From: DASZIT01 sp963770635
GTDB taxonomy: Bacteria > Actinomycetota > Acidimicrobiia > Acidimicrobiales > RAAP-2
DNA: 64,000 nucleotides
Reading direction: 5' to 3'
NCBI GenBank assembly: GCA_963770635.1
Contig: CAVYQI010000006.1
Span: forward strand, 310,001 to 374,000
The notes under the pieces are model-generated. The model did no database searches and had not been told where the DNA came from. It saw nothing but the letters and a program-made list of their open reading frames with translations. Within the stretch, counting starts at the first letter, position 1; every line of letters begins with the position of its first letter. Positions 34,571-43,398 of this stretch are shown in pieces. The translations under genes and the position numbers were made by a program.

Positions 34571-35536
34571 TCACGAACGACCAAAGAACGCCAGAGCCAG
34601 GGTGGTGGCACTGATCTCCTCGGTCGTGAGTCCGACGGAAGCCTTGGGGTCGGCTCCGGGCCAGGAGTGGCCTCCCCCGAGGACGGAATAGAGCTCGACC
34701 GATGTGCTGTCAAGGCACCCCGACCATTGCTGGCGGACGACCTGGAAACCGACCCGGGTCTGCTTCGGGGTCGATTGGCAGTGGTCGAGATGGGCCCAGT
34801 CGCCCATATTGAGCTCGGTGCCCCGGACCTTGACCCCGGGCAGGGACAGGCCGACAGCGCCATTCTGGTAGGGCACGAGAGGATCTTCGGTGCCGTGAAA
34901 GGCCAGGATGGAGATCGGGCGTGTGCAACCCAACTGGAACTCCACGGCCACCGTGGCGATCGCGGCGATCTGGCCTTGATGAGTGCAGGTGTAGGCGATG
35001 GTGAAGGCAGCCCCGGCGGAGAAGCCGGCCGCGAATACCCTTCGTTGATCGACGCAGTAGGTGCTGCCGATCTCCTGCAGCAGTCCGTTTACGAATGTGC
35101 CATCAGTGCCCAGCCCGCCGAACTGCCATTCGGAGCTTTGGGCCTGGGGTACGGCCACCAGGTAACCGGCCGACGATGCTTTCGAGGGAAGGTTGGTCAG
35201 GGCGGAGAACTGCAACGGGTCCGACCCGAACCCGTAAAACAGGAGGATCAATGGCATCGGGTTTCCCGGTCGGTACGAGCGGGGCACGGTGAGCCAGTAG
35301 GAGCCGGCGACCGTCCCGACGCTCAGCGTTCGGTTCTGGGTGGTGCCGGGGGAAACGGCTCCAGTGGGCATTCGGGGCCCGCAACCAGATGATCGGGACC
35401 CGGCGGAGACTGCAGAGGTCTTCGTCGAGCCACTCGAAGCAGGAGGTCCGGTGCAGGCGGTGAGCGCCAGCGCGGCTCCGGCCAGGCCGACCGCCGTCCA
35501 ACGGACGGACCTCGACCAGAACGTGTCTCGGAGCAC
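34571..35536 (-). CDS. Lipoprotein esterase of the PHB-depolymerase/feruloyl-esterase family
   Basis: 321 residues with lipoprotein signal (WTAVGLAGAALALTAC). Alpha/beta-hydrolase triad: Ser in FAAGFSAGAAFTIAYTC, Asp in LAFHGTEDPLVPYQ, His in VLGGGHSWPGADP. Paired cysteines (STYCVDQRR, YTCTH, LGCTRP, LDHCQ, SGCLD) suggest disulfides outside the membrane. The family (LpqC-like, CE1) cleaves polyester or aromatic esters. GTG 35536 is the start. Confidence 0.87.
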   Translation of the reverse strand: MLRDTFWSRSVRWTAVGLAGAALALTACTGPPASSGSTKTSAVSAGSRSSGCGPRMPTGAVSPGTTQNRTLSVGTVAGSYWLTVPRSYRPGNPMPLILLFYGFGSDPLQFSALTNLPSKASSAGYLVAVPQAQSSEWQFGGLGTDGTFVNGLLQEIGSTYCVDQRRVFAAGFSAGAAFTIAYTCTHQGQIAAIATVAVEFQLGCTRPISILAFHGTEDPLVPYQNGAVGLSLPGVKVRGTELNMGDWAHLDHCQSTPKQTRVGFQVVRQQWSGCLDSTSVELYSVLGGGHSWPGADPKASVGLTTEEISATTLALAFFGRS

Positions 35537-35580
35537 GAGCCTTTCTGCCTAACTTCGGACCGTCGGGGGGAGGTGACGCT

Positions 35581-36546
35581 TTACCACGAGGCACTCTCCC
35601 TTTCCGCCATCAGTCTCCGCAGGCCAGGGAGAACGCTCTCGGTCAGCATCGCGATCTGCTGGCGGGCTTCCGCGGGGCTGATCCCCGGGAGGTGAAACCG
35701 GAGATTGATGGAGTCGGCTCCGGCTCCCAGGCAGCTGGCCATCAGCCGTTCAGCCATTTCGGCGGGGTCGGTGGTCACGATTGTCTCGTCCTCGGTCGGT
35801 AGGCGGCCGCCACTCGCATAGCTCTGGTAGACGGCTCGCTGCTGAGCCACCAGTTCAGGCTTCGGCTCGCCGATCCATACCCGACGGATCATGACTTTCG
35901 GTCCCGTGCCCCCCGCCACGTCGTAGGCGTCACAGAACGACCTCAGCCGCTCCACGCTCGACATGCCCTCAGTCAGAATGCCGGCTCCGCACTCGGCAGC
36001 CCGGCTCGCCGCCGCCATCGACGCCGCCGCGCTCAGCACCGGAATCGGTGACCCCGAACAACGCTGTAGCGCCGGGTCTCCCTTCAGAACCCCAAGATTC
36101 CGACCCCGCAGCATGTCGACGATTTGGGGAAGCCTCGTCTTGAACAAGGACGCCGCGTCCTCGAATCGGACCCCCATGGCCTCGAAATCGAGCGGCAACG
36201 CCCCGGCAGCCACGCCCAGGCCCACTCGGCCGGGATGACGGGAATCGAGCCAGGCAATCTCTTCGGCCACCTGGGCAACTGGACGTAACGGCAACAGCAG
36301 CGGGCAAGGAGCGGCCCACCCTGTCTCGTTCTCCTCGAGGATGAACGAGCACATCTGGAGAGGATTTGGGAGGTAGCCGGCGAACCCGCCGTGGTGCTCA
36401 CTCGTCATGATCCCGTCGAACCCACCAGAAAGACCCAGCACCGCTTGGTCGCAGAGCTCGCGCCCGATGCCACCGGCATCGAGGTCGTTATGCGGGTACA
36501 GCCGGAGAGAAACCGAGCCGGCCGCGAACGGTGCCGTGGGGCTCAT
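35581..36546 (-). CDS. Luciferase-like (LLM) flavin-dependent oxidoreductase
   Basis: 321 residues. Bacterial luciferase-like TIM barrel: FDGIMTSEHHGGFAGYLPNPLQMCSFILEENETGW, LDSRHPGRVGLGVAAGALPLDFEAMGV, and a C-terminal GADSINLRFHLPGISPAEARQQIAML. Such enzymes use reduced FMN or F420. No other F420 gene is nearby, so the cofactor is open. It is last upstream gene of the minus-strand block. The 295 bases to the DUF2252 gene show nothing recognisable. Confidence 0.88.
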   Translation of the reverse strand: MSPTAPFAAGSVSLRLYPHNDLDAGGIGRELCDQAVLGLSGGFDGIMTSEHHGGFAGYLPNPLQMCSFILEENETGWAAPCPLLLPLRPVAQVAEEIAWLDSRHPGRVGLGVAAGALPLDFEAMGVRFEDAASLFKTRLPQIVDMLRGRNLGVLKGDPALQRCSGSPIPVLSAAASMAAASRAAECGAGILTEGMSSVERLRSFCDAYDVAGGTGPKVMIRRVWIGEPKPELVAQQRAVYQSYASGGRLPTEDETIVTTDPAEMAERLMASCLGAGADSINLRFHLPGISPAEARQQIAMLTESVLPGLRRLMAERESASW

Positions 36547-36841
36547 GGTTTTGCGAACCGCGCACGGGCGACGATGACAAACTCTACTGGATCAACGGGT
36601 CAAGAATCGGCGGGCCGATCATCGGTGAGTTCCTGCCAGCCAGCGGCACATCGACCCCCTCACGTCCGGCTCTGGCGCCCTTACCCCGCAGTATTCCAAA
36701 CATCGCCGGCCGGCGGAAGGCAACGCCGGGGATGACCCGAGCCCATCGAAGGCGGAGCCTCCTTCGCTCGACTCGAAGCCACCAACCAGCGCCGTACGAG
36801 ACGCCGGGCGTAGGTTGCAGTCGCACGAAAGGAGACGACGG

Positions 36842-38260
36842 ATGGCGACGACGCGGACCGGAAACGAAACCTTTGTCACCATCGCCCAGCGCGCCGCCGC
36901 CGGAAGGGCCGCCCGGAGTGCTTGCCCGAGGTCGAGCCACGCCGAGTGGTCCTCTGCCCTGCGAACGCTGGATCCGCTGTCCCTGTTGGCCGAGCAGGCC
37001 GCGACCCGGGTGCCGGAGCTGGTCCCGATCCGCTACGGCCGCATGGCCGCCTCGCCGTTCGCTTATTTCCGGGGAGCCGCCCTTCCCATGGCCGCCGACC
37101 TGGCCGCCGTCGCCCGGACCGGCGTCCGCGTGCAGCTGTGCGGTGACGCCCATCTCTCCAACTTCGGCGGCTTCGCCTCCCCCGAGCGCGATCTGGTGTT
37201 CGACGTCAACGACTTCGACGAGACCAACCCCGGTCCGTTCGAGTGGGACGTGAAGCGGCTGGCCGCCAGCCTAGAGGTTGCCGGCCGGGGACGCGGCTTC
37301 GACCCCGCCACCAACCGGTCGATCGTCCTCCAGGCGGTGCGCACCTATCGCGAAACGGTCCGCGGCTTCTCGCGGCTGCCCAGGCTCGACATCTGGTATG
37401 TCAAGCTGGACGCACCCGCCATCGTCGCCATCTGGGGCAAGGAGGCCGGCGAAGCGACTCTGGCCAGCCTGCAAACGGCAGCCGCCAAAGCCGGCTCCAA
37501 GGACCGCCTGAAAGCCCGGAACAAGCTGACCCAAGTGGTAGATGGCCAGCCTGAGTTCCGGAGCGATCCGCCGCTCCTGGTTCCCATCGATGACGTCTTC
37601 CACGAAGCCGGGCAGGCGACGACCCTCGAGGCCAACTTGCGCGCCGCCCTCGTCTCCTATCGAAGAACCATCTCGTCCGACCGGAGAGCCCTGCTCAACA
37701 CCTTCCGCTACGTGGCCACGGCCCGAAAGGTGGTCGGCGTGGGCTCGGTCGGCACCCGTTGTTGGCTTGCCCTCTTCGTCGGAAGGGACAACGACGATCC
37801 GCTGATTCTCCAGATCAAGGAAGCCGAGGCCTCGGTCCTGGAGCGGTTCACCACCAAGAGCACCGCCACCAACCACGGCCAGCGGGTGGTCGAAGGCCAG
37901 CGGCTCATGCAGGCCGCCAGCGACATATTCCTCGGATGGCAGCGCAGCCCGGCGCCCGACGGTGTCACCCGGGACTTCTATGTCCGCCAGCTCTGGGACT
38001 GGAAGGCCTCGGCGGATGTCGACACGATGGACCCCGAACTGCTGGGTGTGTATGCCGGAATGTGCGCGTGGACGCTCGCCCGGGCCCACGCTCGTTCGGG
38101 TGACGCCATCACCCTGGCGGCTTACCTCGGCGCCAACTCGGGCTTCGACCGGGCCTTGGCCGACTTCGCCGTCGCCTATGCGGATCAGAACGAGATCGAC
38201 CACCGGGCGTTGGTCGACGCCATCAAGGACGGTCGGGTGGTAGCGGACACAGGAATCTGA
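36842..38260 (+). CDS. DUF2252 family protein
   Basis: 472 residues from ATG 36842, with AAAGGAGA ideally placed. The family hallmark is VQLCGDAHLSNFGGFASPERDLVFDVNDFDETNPGPFEWDVKRLAASLEVAGR, which resembles the catalytic loop of aminoglycoside-phosphotransferase kinases (the HxN and D patterns). Later segments: LLNTFRYVATARKVVGVGSVGTRCWLALF and DFYVRQLWDWKASADVD. A kinase-like role is plausible; the substrate is unknown. Confidence 0.88.
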   Translation: MATTRTGNETFVTIAQRAAAGRAARSACPRSSHAEWSSALRTLDPLSLLAEQAATRVPELVPIRYGRMAASPFAYFRGAALPMAADLAAVARTGVRVQLCGDAHLSNFGGFASPERDLVFDVNDFDETNPGPFEWDVKRLAASLEVAGRGRGFDPATNRSIVLQAVRTYRETVRGFSRLPRLDIWYVKLDAPAIVAIWGKEAGEATLASLQTAAAKAGSKDRLKARNKLTQVVDGQPEFRSDPPLLVPIDDVFHEAGQATTLEANLRAALVSYRRTISSDRRALLNTFRYVATARKVVGVGSVGTRCWLALFVGRDNDDPLILQIKEAEASVLERFTTKSTATNHGQRVVEGQRLMQAASDIFLGWQRSPAPDGVTRDFYVRQLWDWKASADVDTMDPELLGVYAGMCAWTLARAHARSGDAITLAAYLGANSGFDRALADFAVAYADQNEIDHRALVDAIKDGRVVADTGI

Positions 38261-38289
38261 CTGCTGCGGACTGCTGGGACTGCTGGGTC

Positions 38290-39246
38290 TCAAGCCGATG
38301 GCGAATCCCGCAACAGCTTGTCCACGGATGCATATTCGTCTTCTGACAATCGCCAACCCATCGCCGCGACGTTGGTGGTGACCTGATCGGGCCGGGTGGC
38401 CCCGACGATGACGCTGGTCACCCCAGGCTTTCCGGCCAGCCATGACAGGGCGAGTTCCCCTATCGACTTGTCCCTTTCCTGCGCCCATGTGGACAACTTC
38501 TCCACCACTTGCAGATTCTGTTCGGAAAGGAGGCGGGCATAGAAAGGCGAGTCGGCACTGCGGGTCAGCCGACCTTCGGGAGGAAGTGGTTGCCCGGACC
38601 GGTACTTCCCCGTGAGGAGGCCGGCCGCCAGCGGGAAGTACGGCACGAACCCGAGCTCGAAATGAAGGCAGGCCGGAACGACCTCAAACTCCACCTTGCG
38701 GGCAAGGAGACTCCATTCTCCTTGATCGGCGACAAAGCCCTCGGTGCCGAACTCGCGGGCGATATGCGCGGCGTCGGCTATCTGCCACCCGGCGAAGTTC
38801 GAGCAGGCAATGTAACGGACCTTGCCCTGGCGAACGAGGTCATCAAGCGCACCCAGTGTCTCTTGCACGGGGGTGGAGGGGTCAGGGCGGTGCAGATAGT
38901 AGAGATCGATGTGGTCGGTGCCGAGCCGACGCAGGCTCGCCTCACAGGCCCGGAGTACCCAGGAACGCGACGCTCCCCGCTGATACGGGCCCTCCCCCAT
39001 CGCCGAGGAGAACTTGGTGGCAATCATCACCTCATCGCGGTGGTCTCCCAAGGCTGCCCCGAGGAACTCTTCGGAGGCTCCCCGTCCATAGCTGTCGGCG
39101 GTGTCGAAGTGGGTGATGCCTTCCTCCACCGCTCGTTGCACCACGGCGGCACTGGCGTCCCGGTCGAGGGTATTTCCGAACTGGTTGCAACCCAACCCGG
39201 CCACCGACAACCCCAACCCGGACCTGCCCGTTTTGCGTATTTCCAC
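38290..39246 (-). CDS. Aldo/keto reductase
   Basis: 318 residues from GTG 39246. NADPH-dependent TIM-barrel oxidoreductase. Tetrad: Asp and Tyr in HFDTADSYGRGASEEFLG, Lys in VMIATKFSSAMGEG, His in IDLYYLHRPDPSTPVQET. The cofactor end reads LSWLAGKPGVTSVIVGATRPDQVTTN. Substrate unknown. The start lies 136 bases from the divergent antiporter gene. Confidence 0.9.
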   Translation of the reverse strand: MEIRKTGRSGLGLSVAGLGCNQFGNTLDRDASAAVVQRAVEEGITHFDTADSYGRGASEEFLGAALGDHRDEVMIATKFSSAMGEGPYQRGASRSWVLRACEASLRRLGTDHIDLYYLHRPDPSTPVQETLGALDDLVRQGKVRYIACSNFAGWQIADAAHIAREFGTEGFVADQGEWSLLARKVEFEVVPACLHFELGFVPYFPLAAGLLTGKYRSGQPLPPEGRLTRSADSPFYARLLSEQNLQVVEKLSTWAQERDKSIGELALSWLAGKPGVTSVIVGATRPDQVTTNVAAMGWRLSEDEYASVDKLLRDSPSA

Positions 39247-39382
39247 CGGGGTGCCCCTTTCTCCGAAGCCTCAGCGCCTTGGACGGTACCTTCCAGTGTT
39301 GACGCCGAACCCTCCCGGCGCAAAGTCCGACACGGGCGGCATGATCAGAGGAATCTGCCGGGCATTTCTATAGGCTCGGCCG

Positions 39383-40633
39383 ATGGCCCTGGCCCCGCTC
39401 ACCAACGTTGCGGTGGTGATTGCCGGCGATCCCCGGGTCTTCGTCTCCCTGGTGGTGATCGCGCTGATCGCGGTGCTGGCTCCGATGATCGTCGACCTGA
39501 AGCCTTCGTTGCGGATCCCGGCGGTGGTCATCGAAATGGTCCTGGGCTGCGCGGTCGGGCCGTTCGGGTTCAACCTGATCAGTCCCAACGTGGCTACCGA
39601 CGTGCTCTCGTTCCTGGGTCTCGGTTATCTCCTGTTCGTTGCCGGACTCGAGCTGAACCCGGTCCAGATCCGCACCCACGCCCGGAGCGTGGTCACCGAC
39701 TACGCGATGTCTGCCGTCCTCGGGATCGGGGCCGCCTACCTGATCGCCCGGATCGAGCCGATCAGCCATCCCCTGCTGCTGGGTTTCGCTCTCACCTCCA
39801 CCTCGCTGGGTGTGCTCGTGCCCATTCTCCGCGATGCCCACGAGAACCAGACGGCATTCGGCCAGATGGCCGTCGCCCATGCTTCGATGGGCGAGTTCGG
39901 GTCGTTGATCCTGGTGGCGGTGTTCTTCTCCTCGGAGGACAGTGAGCCCGGGGTGCGCATCGGGCTGTTCGTTGCCTTTGCCATCCTGATGATCGTCGCC
40001 GATCTGATCATGGCGCGGGCTATCCGCTCGAAACGGCTGTTCGAAACGGCGCGCCGGCTACGAGGCGGTAGCTGGCAGCTCGATGTCCGGCTCGCCATGC
40101 TGGTCCTCATCGGCTTCGCCGCCATTGCCGACCTGTTCGGCTTCGACGGGATACTCGGCTGCTTCGCCGCCGGCGCCATCATTAAGGTCATCGACCGCCG
40201 GGGCTTCACCGGCGACCACGATCTGGTCACCAAGATCGACGCGGTCGGCTACGGCTTCTTGATCCCCGTCTTCTTCATTTCCAGTGGGATCAACCTCAAT
40301 CTCCGCTCGCTCATCGAGGAGCCCAAGCATTTCCTGCTGATCCCGGCCTTCTTGGTGGCGCTGCTGGTGGCCCGCGGCCTGCCCGCGCTCCGGCACCGCC
40401 GGGAGATCGGCACCGAGAAGGCGGTGGCCCTCGGCCTCCTGCTCTCCACCACCCTGACGGTGCTGGTGGTGGTGGTGGCCATCGCCACCGACCTGCACAT
40501 CCTCGACGCCGCGGCCGCGGCGGCGCTCCTGGCTAGCGGGCTTCTGTCGGAATTGCTGTTCCCCGCGACGGCGCGTTGGCTTCTCGAGCGGGCCACCAAC
40601 CCGGTCGACGTGGTCACCGATCAGCCGGCATGA
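39383..40633 (+). CDS. CPA2-type cation/proton antiporter
   Basis: 416 residues with about 12 hydrophobic segments from FVSLVVIALIAVLAPMIV to ILDAAAAAALLASGLLSELLF. The first half has LRIPAVVIEMVLGCAVGPFGF and FLGLGYLLFVAGLELNPVQI; the second has FDGILGCFAAGAIIKVIDRRGF and IPVFFISSGINLNLRSL, all typical of KefB/NapA-like exchangers. No RCK domain is attached. A TATAGG hexamer 9 bases before the ATG and no ribosome site suggest a leaderless transcript. Confidence 0.87.
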   Translation: MALAPLTNVAVVIAGDPRVFVSLVVIALIAVLAPMIVDLKPSLRIPAVVIEMVLGCAVGPFGFNLISPNVATDVLSFLGLGYLLFVAGLELNPVQIRTHARSVVTDYAMSAVLGIGAAYLIARIEPISHPLLLGFALTSTSLGVLVPILRDAHENQTAFGQMAVAHASMGEFGSLILVAVFFSSEDSEPGVRIGLFVAFAILMIVADLIMARAIRSKRLFETARRLRGGSWQLDVRLAMLVLIGFAAIADLFGFDGILGCFAAGAIIKVIDRRGFTGDHDLVTKIDAVGYGFLIPVFFISSGINLNLRSLIEEPKHFLLIPAFLVALLVARGLPALRHRREIGTEKAVALGLLLSTTLTVLVVVVAIATDLHILDAAAAAALLASGLLSELLFPATARWLLERATNPVDVVTDQPA

Positions 40634-40694
40634 CCTCCCTGTCGGCGGACGACACCCGATCATGCCCCAGCCCGGGCGGCGGCGCGAGGCGACC

Positions 40695-41033
40695 CTACGG
40701 TTCGGACACCGTCCAACCCCGACGCTGGAGTTCGGCGGCGAGCTCCCCGGCGGGCAGGGTCTGCAGCAACTTCTCGGCGGCGGATACCCGGGTGGGAGGT
40801 GGCGGCGAGCCCGAAGCACCATGCGCACCGCCATCGGCCTCGGCGTTCTGCAAGCGCTCGATGAACGCTTCGACCTCGTCGCGGGTGAATTTGCCGGCCG
40901 CCTGACGTTGGGTGAAACCCAGCGGGCCACGGGCGTCGCGAAAGTCGGCGTGGCCGGCCTGGTGGAGAAGCGACAACAACTCCTGTACCTGTCGGCCGGA
41001 CGCGGGTGGCCCCGACGGTTGACCGAATGCCAT
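40695..41033 (-). CDS. Hypothetical protein, 112 residues
   Basis: Not recognised. Predicted helical: GRQVQELLSLLHQAGHADFRDARGPLGFTQRQAAGKFTRDEVEAFIERLQNAE, a Pro-rich linker, then AAEKLLQTLPAGELAAELQRRGWTVSEP. The two helical ends joined by a Ser/Pro linker suggest a small adaptor or nucleic-acid-associated protein, but nothing decides it. Convergent with the antiporter. Confidence 0.6.
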   Translation of the reverse strand: MAFGQPSGPPASGRQVQELLSLLHQAGHADFRDARGPLGFTQRQAAGKFTRDEVEAFIERLQNAEADGGAHGASGSPPPPTRVSAAEKLLQTLPAGELAAELQRRGWTVSEP

Positions 41034-41074
41034 GGCTCAGTCTCGCAGTGGGGACGAACCCGAAGGTGCCGCAG

Positions 41075-41572
41075 CTACGCGGTGAGCGTCCATTCGCGGA
41101 CCATCCGGATGGGCGACAGCTCGCCCACGTCCAGCTGGCCGTTCGAGCCGACGCCAAGAGGCGCGGGGGCGGCAATCACCGGTAGCGAGGTGAGCCGGAT
41201 CGTCCGCTCTCGCACCTGCGGCGAGAACAGCCTTCCGAAACGACGGTTGCGACCGGTGCCGAGCACGATGGCGTCGGCGGAGACTTGGGTGGCCATGGTG
41301 GCGATGCACGGGGCCACGTGACGGTACAGGGCCCTCCGTACGCTCCCGGTGGCTTGGATGCCCTCTGACCGCAACTGCTCGATCGCCTCGGTCACCAGCT
41401 TGATGGCCCTCTCGTCGGAGAAGATGGTGATCCCTCGGGCGCCGACGACAAATTCGTTCACGTGAAGGACGTGTACAGCGGCCGAGCATTGTTGGGCGAC
41501 GGCGGAAGCAAAGCTCAGCGCTACGTCGCTCCTGTCGGTGCTGTCCACGGCGACCAGCAGTTTTCGAAACAT
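41075..41572 (-). CDS. Universal stress protein (UspA family)
   Basis: 165 residues from ATG 41572 with GAGG close by. FRKLLVAVDSTDRSDVALSFASAVAQQ at the start; the ATP-binding type motif appears as VLGTGRNRRFGRLFSPQVRERTIRLTSLPVIAAP (GxGxxR, then GS-like). It has a roughly 30-residue C-terminal extension. Divergent from the GATase gene. Confidence 0.85.
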   Translation of the reverse strand: MFRKLLVAVDSTDRSDVALSFASAVAQQCSAAVHVLHVNEFVVGARGITIFSDERAIKLVTEAIEQLRSEGIQATGSVRRALYRHVAPCIATMATQVSADAIVLGTGRNRRFGRLFSPQVRERTIRLTSLPVIAAPAPLGVGSNGQLDVGELSPIRMVREWTLTA

Positions 41573-41790
41573 TACGCCTCGCGATGTGGCGGTCCTGACC
41601 TCGCTGCACAAGCCAGAGGCTGCCTTCTTTGTTACCGGCATGTTAACGCAATCGGGTTCAAAATCCGCGGCTGCCGTCAAGTACTGTCTCGGCCTACCCA
41701 AAAGAAGACCTGCCTAAACCCAGGTCGCCGCCGGTCGAAAGGAGCCGGGCCGAGGCGCCGCCCGAGGCGGCCCCAAAGCCCCTGATCACG

Positions 41791-42570
41791 ATGCCGAACT
41801 GTCTCGTTGTGCAGCATGTTGCTCCGGAGCCGGCGTTTGCCATCGCCGAGGCCCTGGTGGGAGGCGGTGTGGACATCGACACCCGCCGGGTGTTCGCCGG
41901 CGACCGGGTACCCACGGACGGCTCGGGGTTCGACGGGCTGGTGATCATGGGAGGCCCGATGTCCGCCGCCTCCGACCGGGGCTTCCCCACCAGAACCACG
42001 GAGATCGCGCTCATCACCGACGCCGTCGGCCGTGAGATTCCCATCCTCGGCGTGTGCCTGGGCGCCCAACTGCTGGCCGTGGCCGGCGGGGGCCCGGTCT
42101 TCCCGGGGTCATCGGGTCCCGAGGTCGGATGGGGTCCCGTCGACCTGGCCGCCGAGTGCGCAGATGACCGGCTCTTCGCCGGGCTCCCGAAGACGCTGAC
42201 CGTGATGCACTGGCACGGCGATACCTTCGAACTCCCCGACCGAGCGGTGCGACTGGCTGGCAACTCGAACTACCCCAATCAGGGGTTCCGGCTGGGGCGG
42301 GCGGCGTGGGGGATGCAGTTCCATCTCGAAGTCACCGCCCCGGCGGTAGAAGGATTCCTCACCGCCTTCGCCGCCGACGTGGAGCGGTCGGACCTCGGCC
42401 CGGATGCCATCCGAGCGGCCACTCCCGCCGCCCTGGCGTCACTGGCCGAGGCCCGGGATCTGGTCCTCGGGCGCTTCGCCGCCCTGGTGGCCGGTGGGGT
42501 TTCCGGCCGGGTCGCCGCGGCAAACGATCAGGTCAACCGGACCGACCGCATCAAGCTCCCGGCGACGTAG
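41791..42570 (+). CDS. Class I glutamine amidotransferase-like protein
   Basis: 259 residues. Nucleophile elbow PILGVCLGAQLLAVAGGG with the Cys; His and Glu in AWGMQFHLEV; FDGLVIMGGPMSAASD upstream. The domain is free-standing, as in GMP-synthase-like or gamma-glutamyl hydrolase-like proteins that act on glutamine or gamma-glutamyl amines. It precedes a XRE-cupin regulator, an M24 peptidase and a permease on the same strand, which suggests amine or amino-acid use. Confidence 0.86.
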   Translation: MPNCLVVQHVAPEPAFAIAEALVGGGVDIDTRRVFAGDRVPTDGSGFDGLVIMGGPMSAASDRGFPTRTTEIALITDAVGREIPILGVCLGAQLLAVAGGGPVFPGSSGPEVGWGPVDLAAECADDRLFAGLPKTLTVMHWHGDTFELPDRAVRLAGNSNYPNQGFRLGRAAWGMQFHLEVTAPAVEGFLTAFAADVERSDLGPDAIRAATPAALASLAEARDLVLGRFAALVAGGVSGRVAAANDQVNRTDRIKLPAT

Positions 42571-42580
42571 TTTCGAACTC

Positions 42581-42601
42581 ACATGCGTGTTGCGCGCATG
42601 T
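42581..42601. promoter_or_regulatory. 7-base inverted repeat after the GATase gene
   Basis: ACATGCG, seven bases, CGCATGT, starting 10 bases after the stop. No T-run follows. It could be a weak terminator or an operator for the genes downstream. Confidence 0.35.
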
Positions 42602-42732
42602 ATGTGCGAACACGAACACTGAGCCGGCCCACTTTCCCGGCACGTCTGCCGACCGGTCTGCCGGCCCGTCGTCCGGCTCGTCACGGCTGCGAGTCGTGCC
42701 GGTTACGGCGTCGTGAACTGTGGCAAAAACAC

Positions 42733-42747
42733 TTGCCTTTGAGGCAA
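42733..42747. promoter_or_regulatory. Perfect palindromic operator TTGCCT-TTG-AGGCAA
   Basis: A 15-base perfect palindrome 21 bases before the ATG of the XRE-cupin regulator. Position and symmetry fit autoregulation by the dimeric helix-turn-helix protein. No second copy was noticed nearby. Confidence 0.65.
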
Positions 42748-42768
42748 CTCGGCTTCATAGTCGGCCCC

Positions 42769-43368
42769 ATGGAGCTTGACGAAGTCCTCACGTCCATCTC
42801 GGAATGCCTGCACGAGGAGAGGGTCCGTGCCGGGCTCACCCTCGAGCAGCTCGCCCTCCGGGCCGACCTCTCCACCGCGCACCTGTCCCGGCTGGAATCC
42901 GGTGATCGACAGCCGTCCATCGCCGCGCTGATCGGCCTGTCGCGGGCCCTCGGCATCTCGATGAGCGCGCTGCTCGGGGAGGGGAAGGGGGAATCATCGA
43001 TCTGCGTCTACACCGACCACGAACCCACCCATCTGGCCAACGGCCTGATGGTGTCGGCGTGCAGCGGCTTCCCCGGCTCGTCGACGTTGGAGGCCCTGCG
43101 GATCACCGTCAAGCCGGACCGGGTCCCGCCACCCTTCGCCCGTCACCGCGGCGAGGAGTGGGTCCACGTCCTCTCCGGCCATCTCCGACTCGAGTTCGAC
43201 GAGGAGACCCACTCCATCCCGGCCGGCGGGACCGCGCACTTCGACGCCGCCCGGCCCCACCGGCTGGGCGCGGAAGGCACCGCCGCCGAACTGCTGGTGG
43301 TGGCGGTCGACGCTCCCCCCGACCTTCGTAACCGCCCGTTGTTCCCGTCGTCGAACCTCGCCCACTAG
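42769..43368 (+). CDS. XRE-family regulator with C-terminal cupin domain
   Basis: 199 residues from ATG 42769. The helix-turn-helix covers 5-65 (VRAGLTLEQLALRADLSTAHLSRLESGDRQPSIAALIGLSRALGIS). The C-terminal cupin has PPPFARHRGEEWVHVLSGHLRLEFDEETHSIPAGGTAHFDAARPHRL, with His and Glu for metal or ligand binding. Such proteins commonly sense amino acids, amines or their products and control adjacent catabolic genes. It leads an apparent operon with the M24 peptidase (30 bases) and the permease. Confidence 0.88.
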   Translation: MELDEVLTSISECLHEERVRAGLTLEQLALRADLSTAHLSRLESGDRQPSIAALIGLSRALGISMSALLGEGKGESSICVYTDHEPTHLANGLMVSACSGFPGSSTLEALRITVKPDRVPPPFARHRGEEWVHVLSGHLRLEFDEETHSIPAGGTAHFDAARPHRLGAEGTAAELLVVAVDAPPDLRNRPLFPSSNLAH

Positions 43369-43398
43369 CTGCCGAACCACCATGAGGAGGGAATCACC

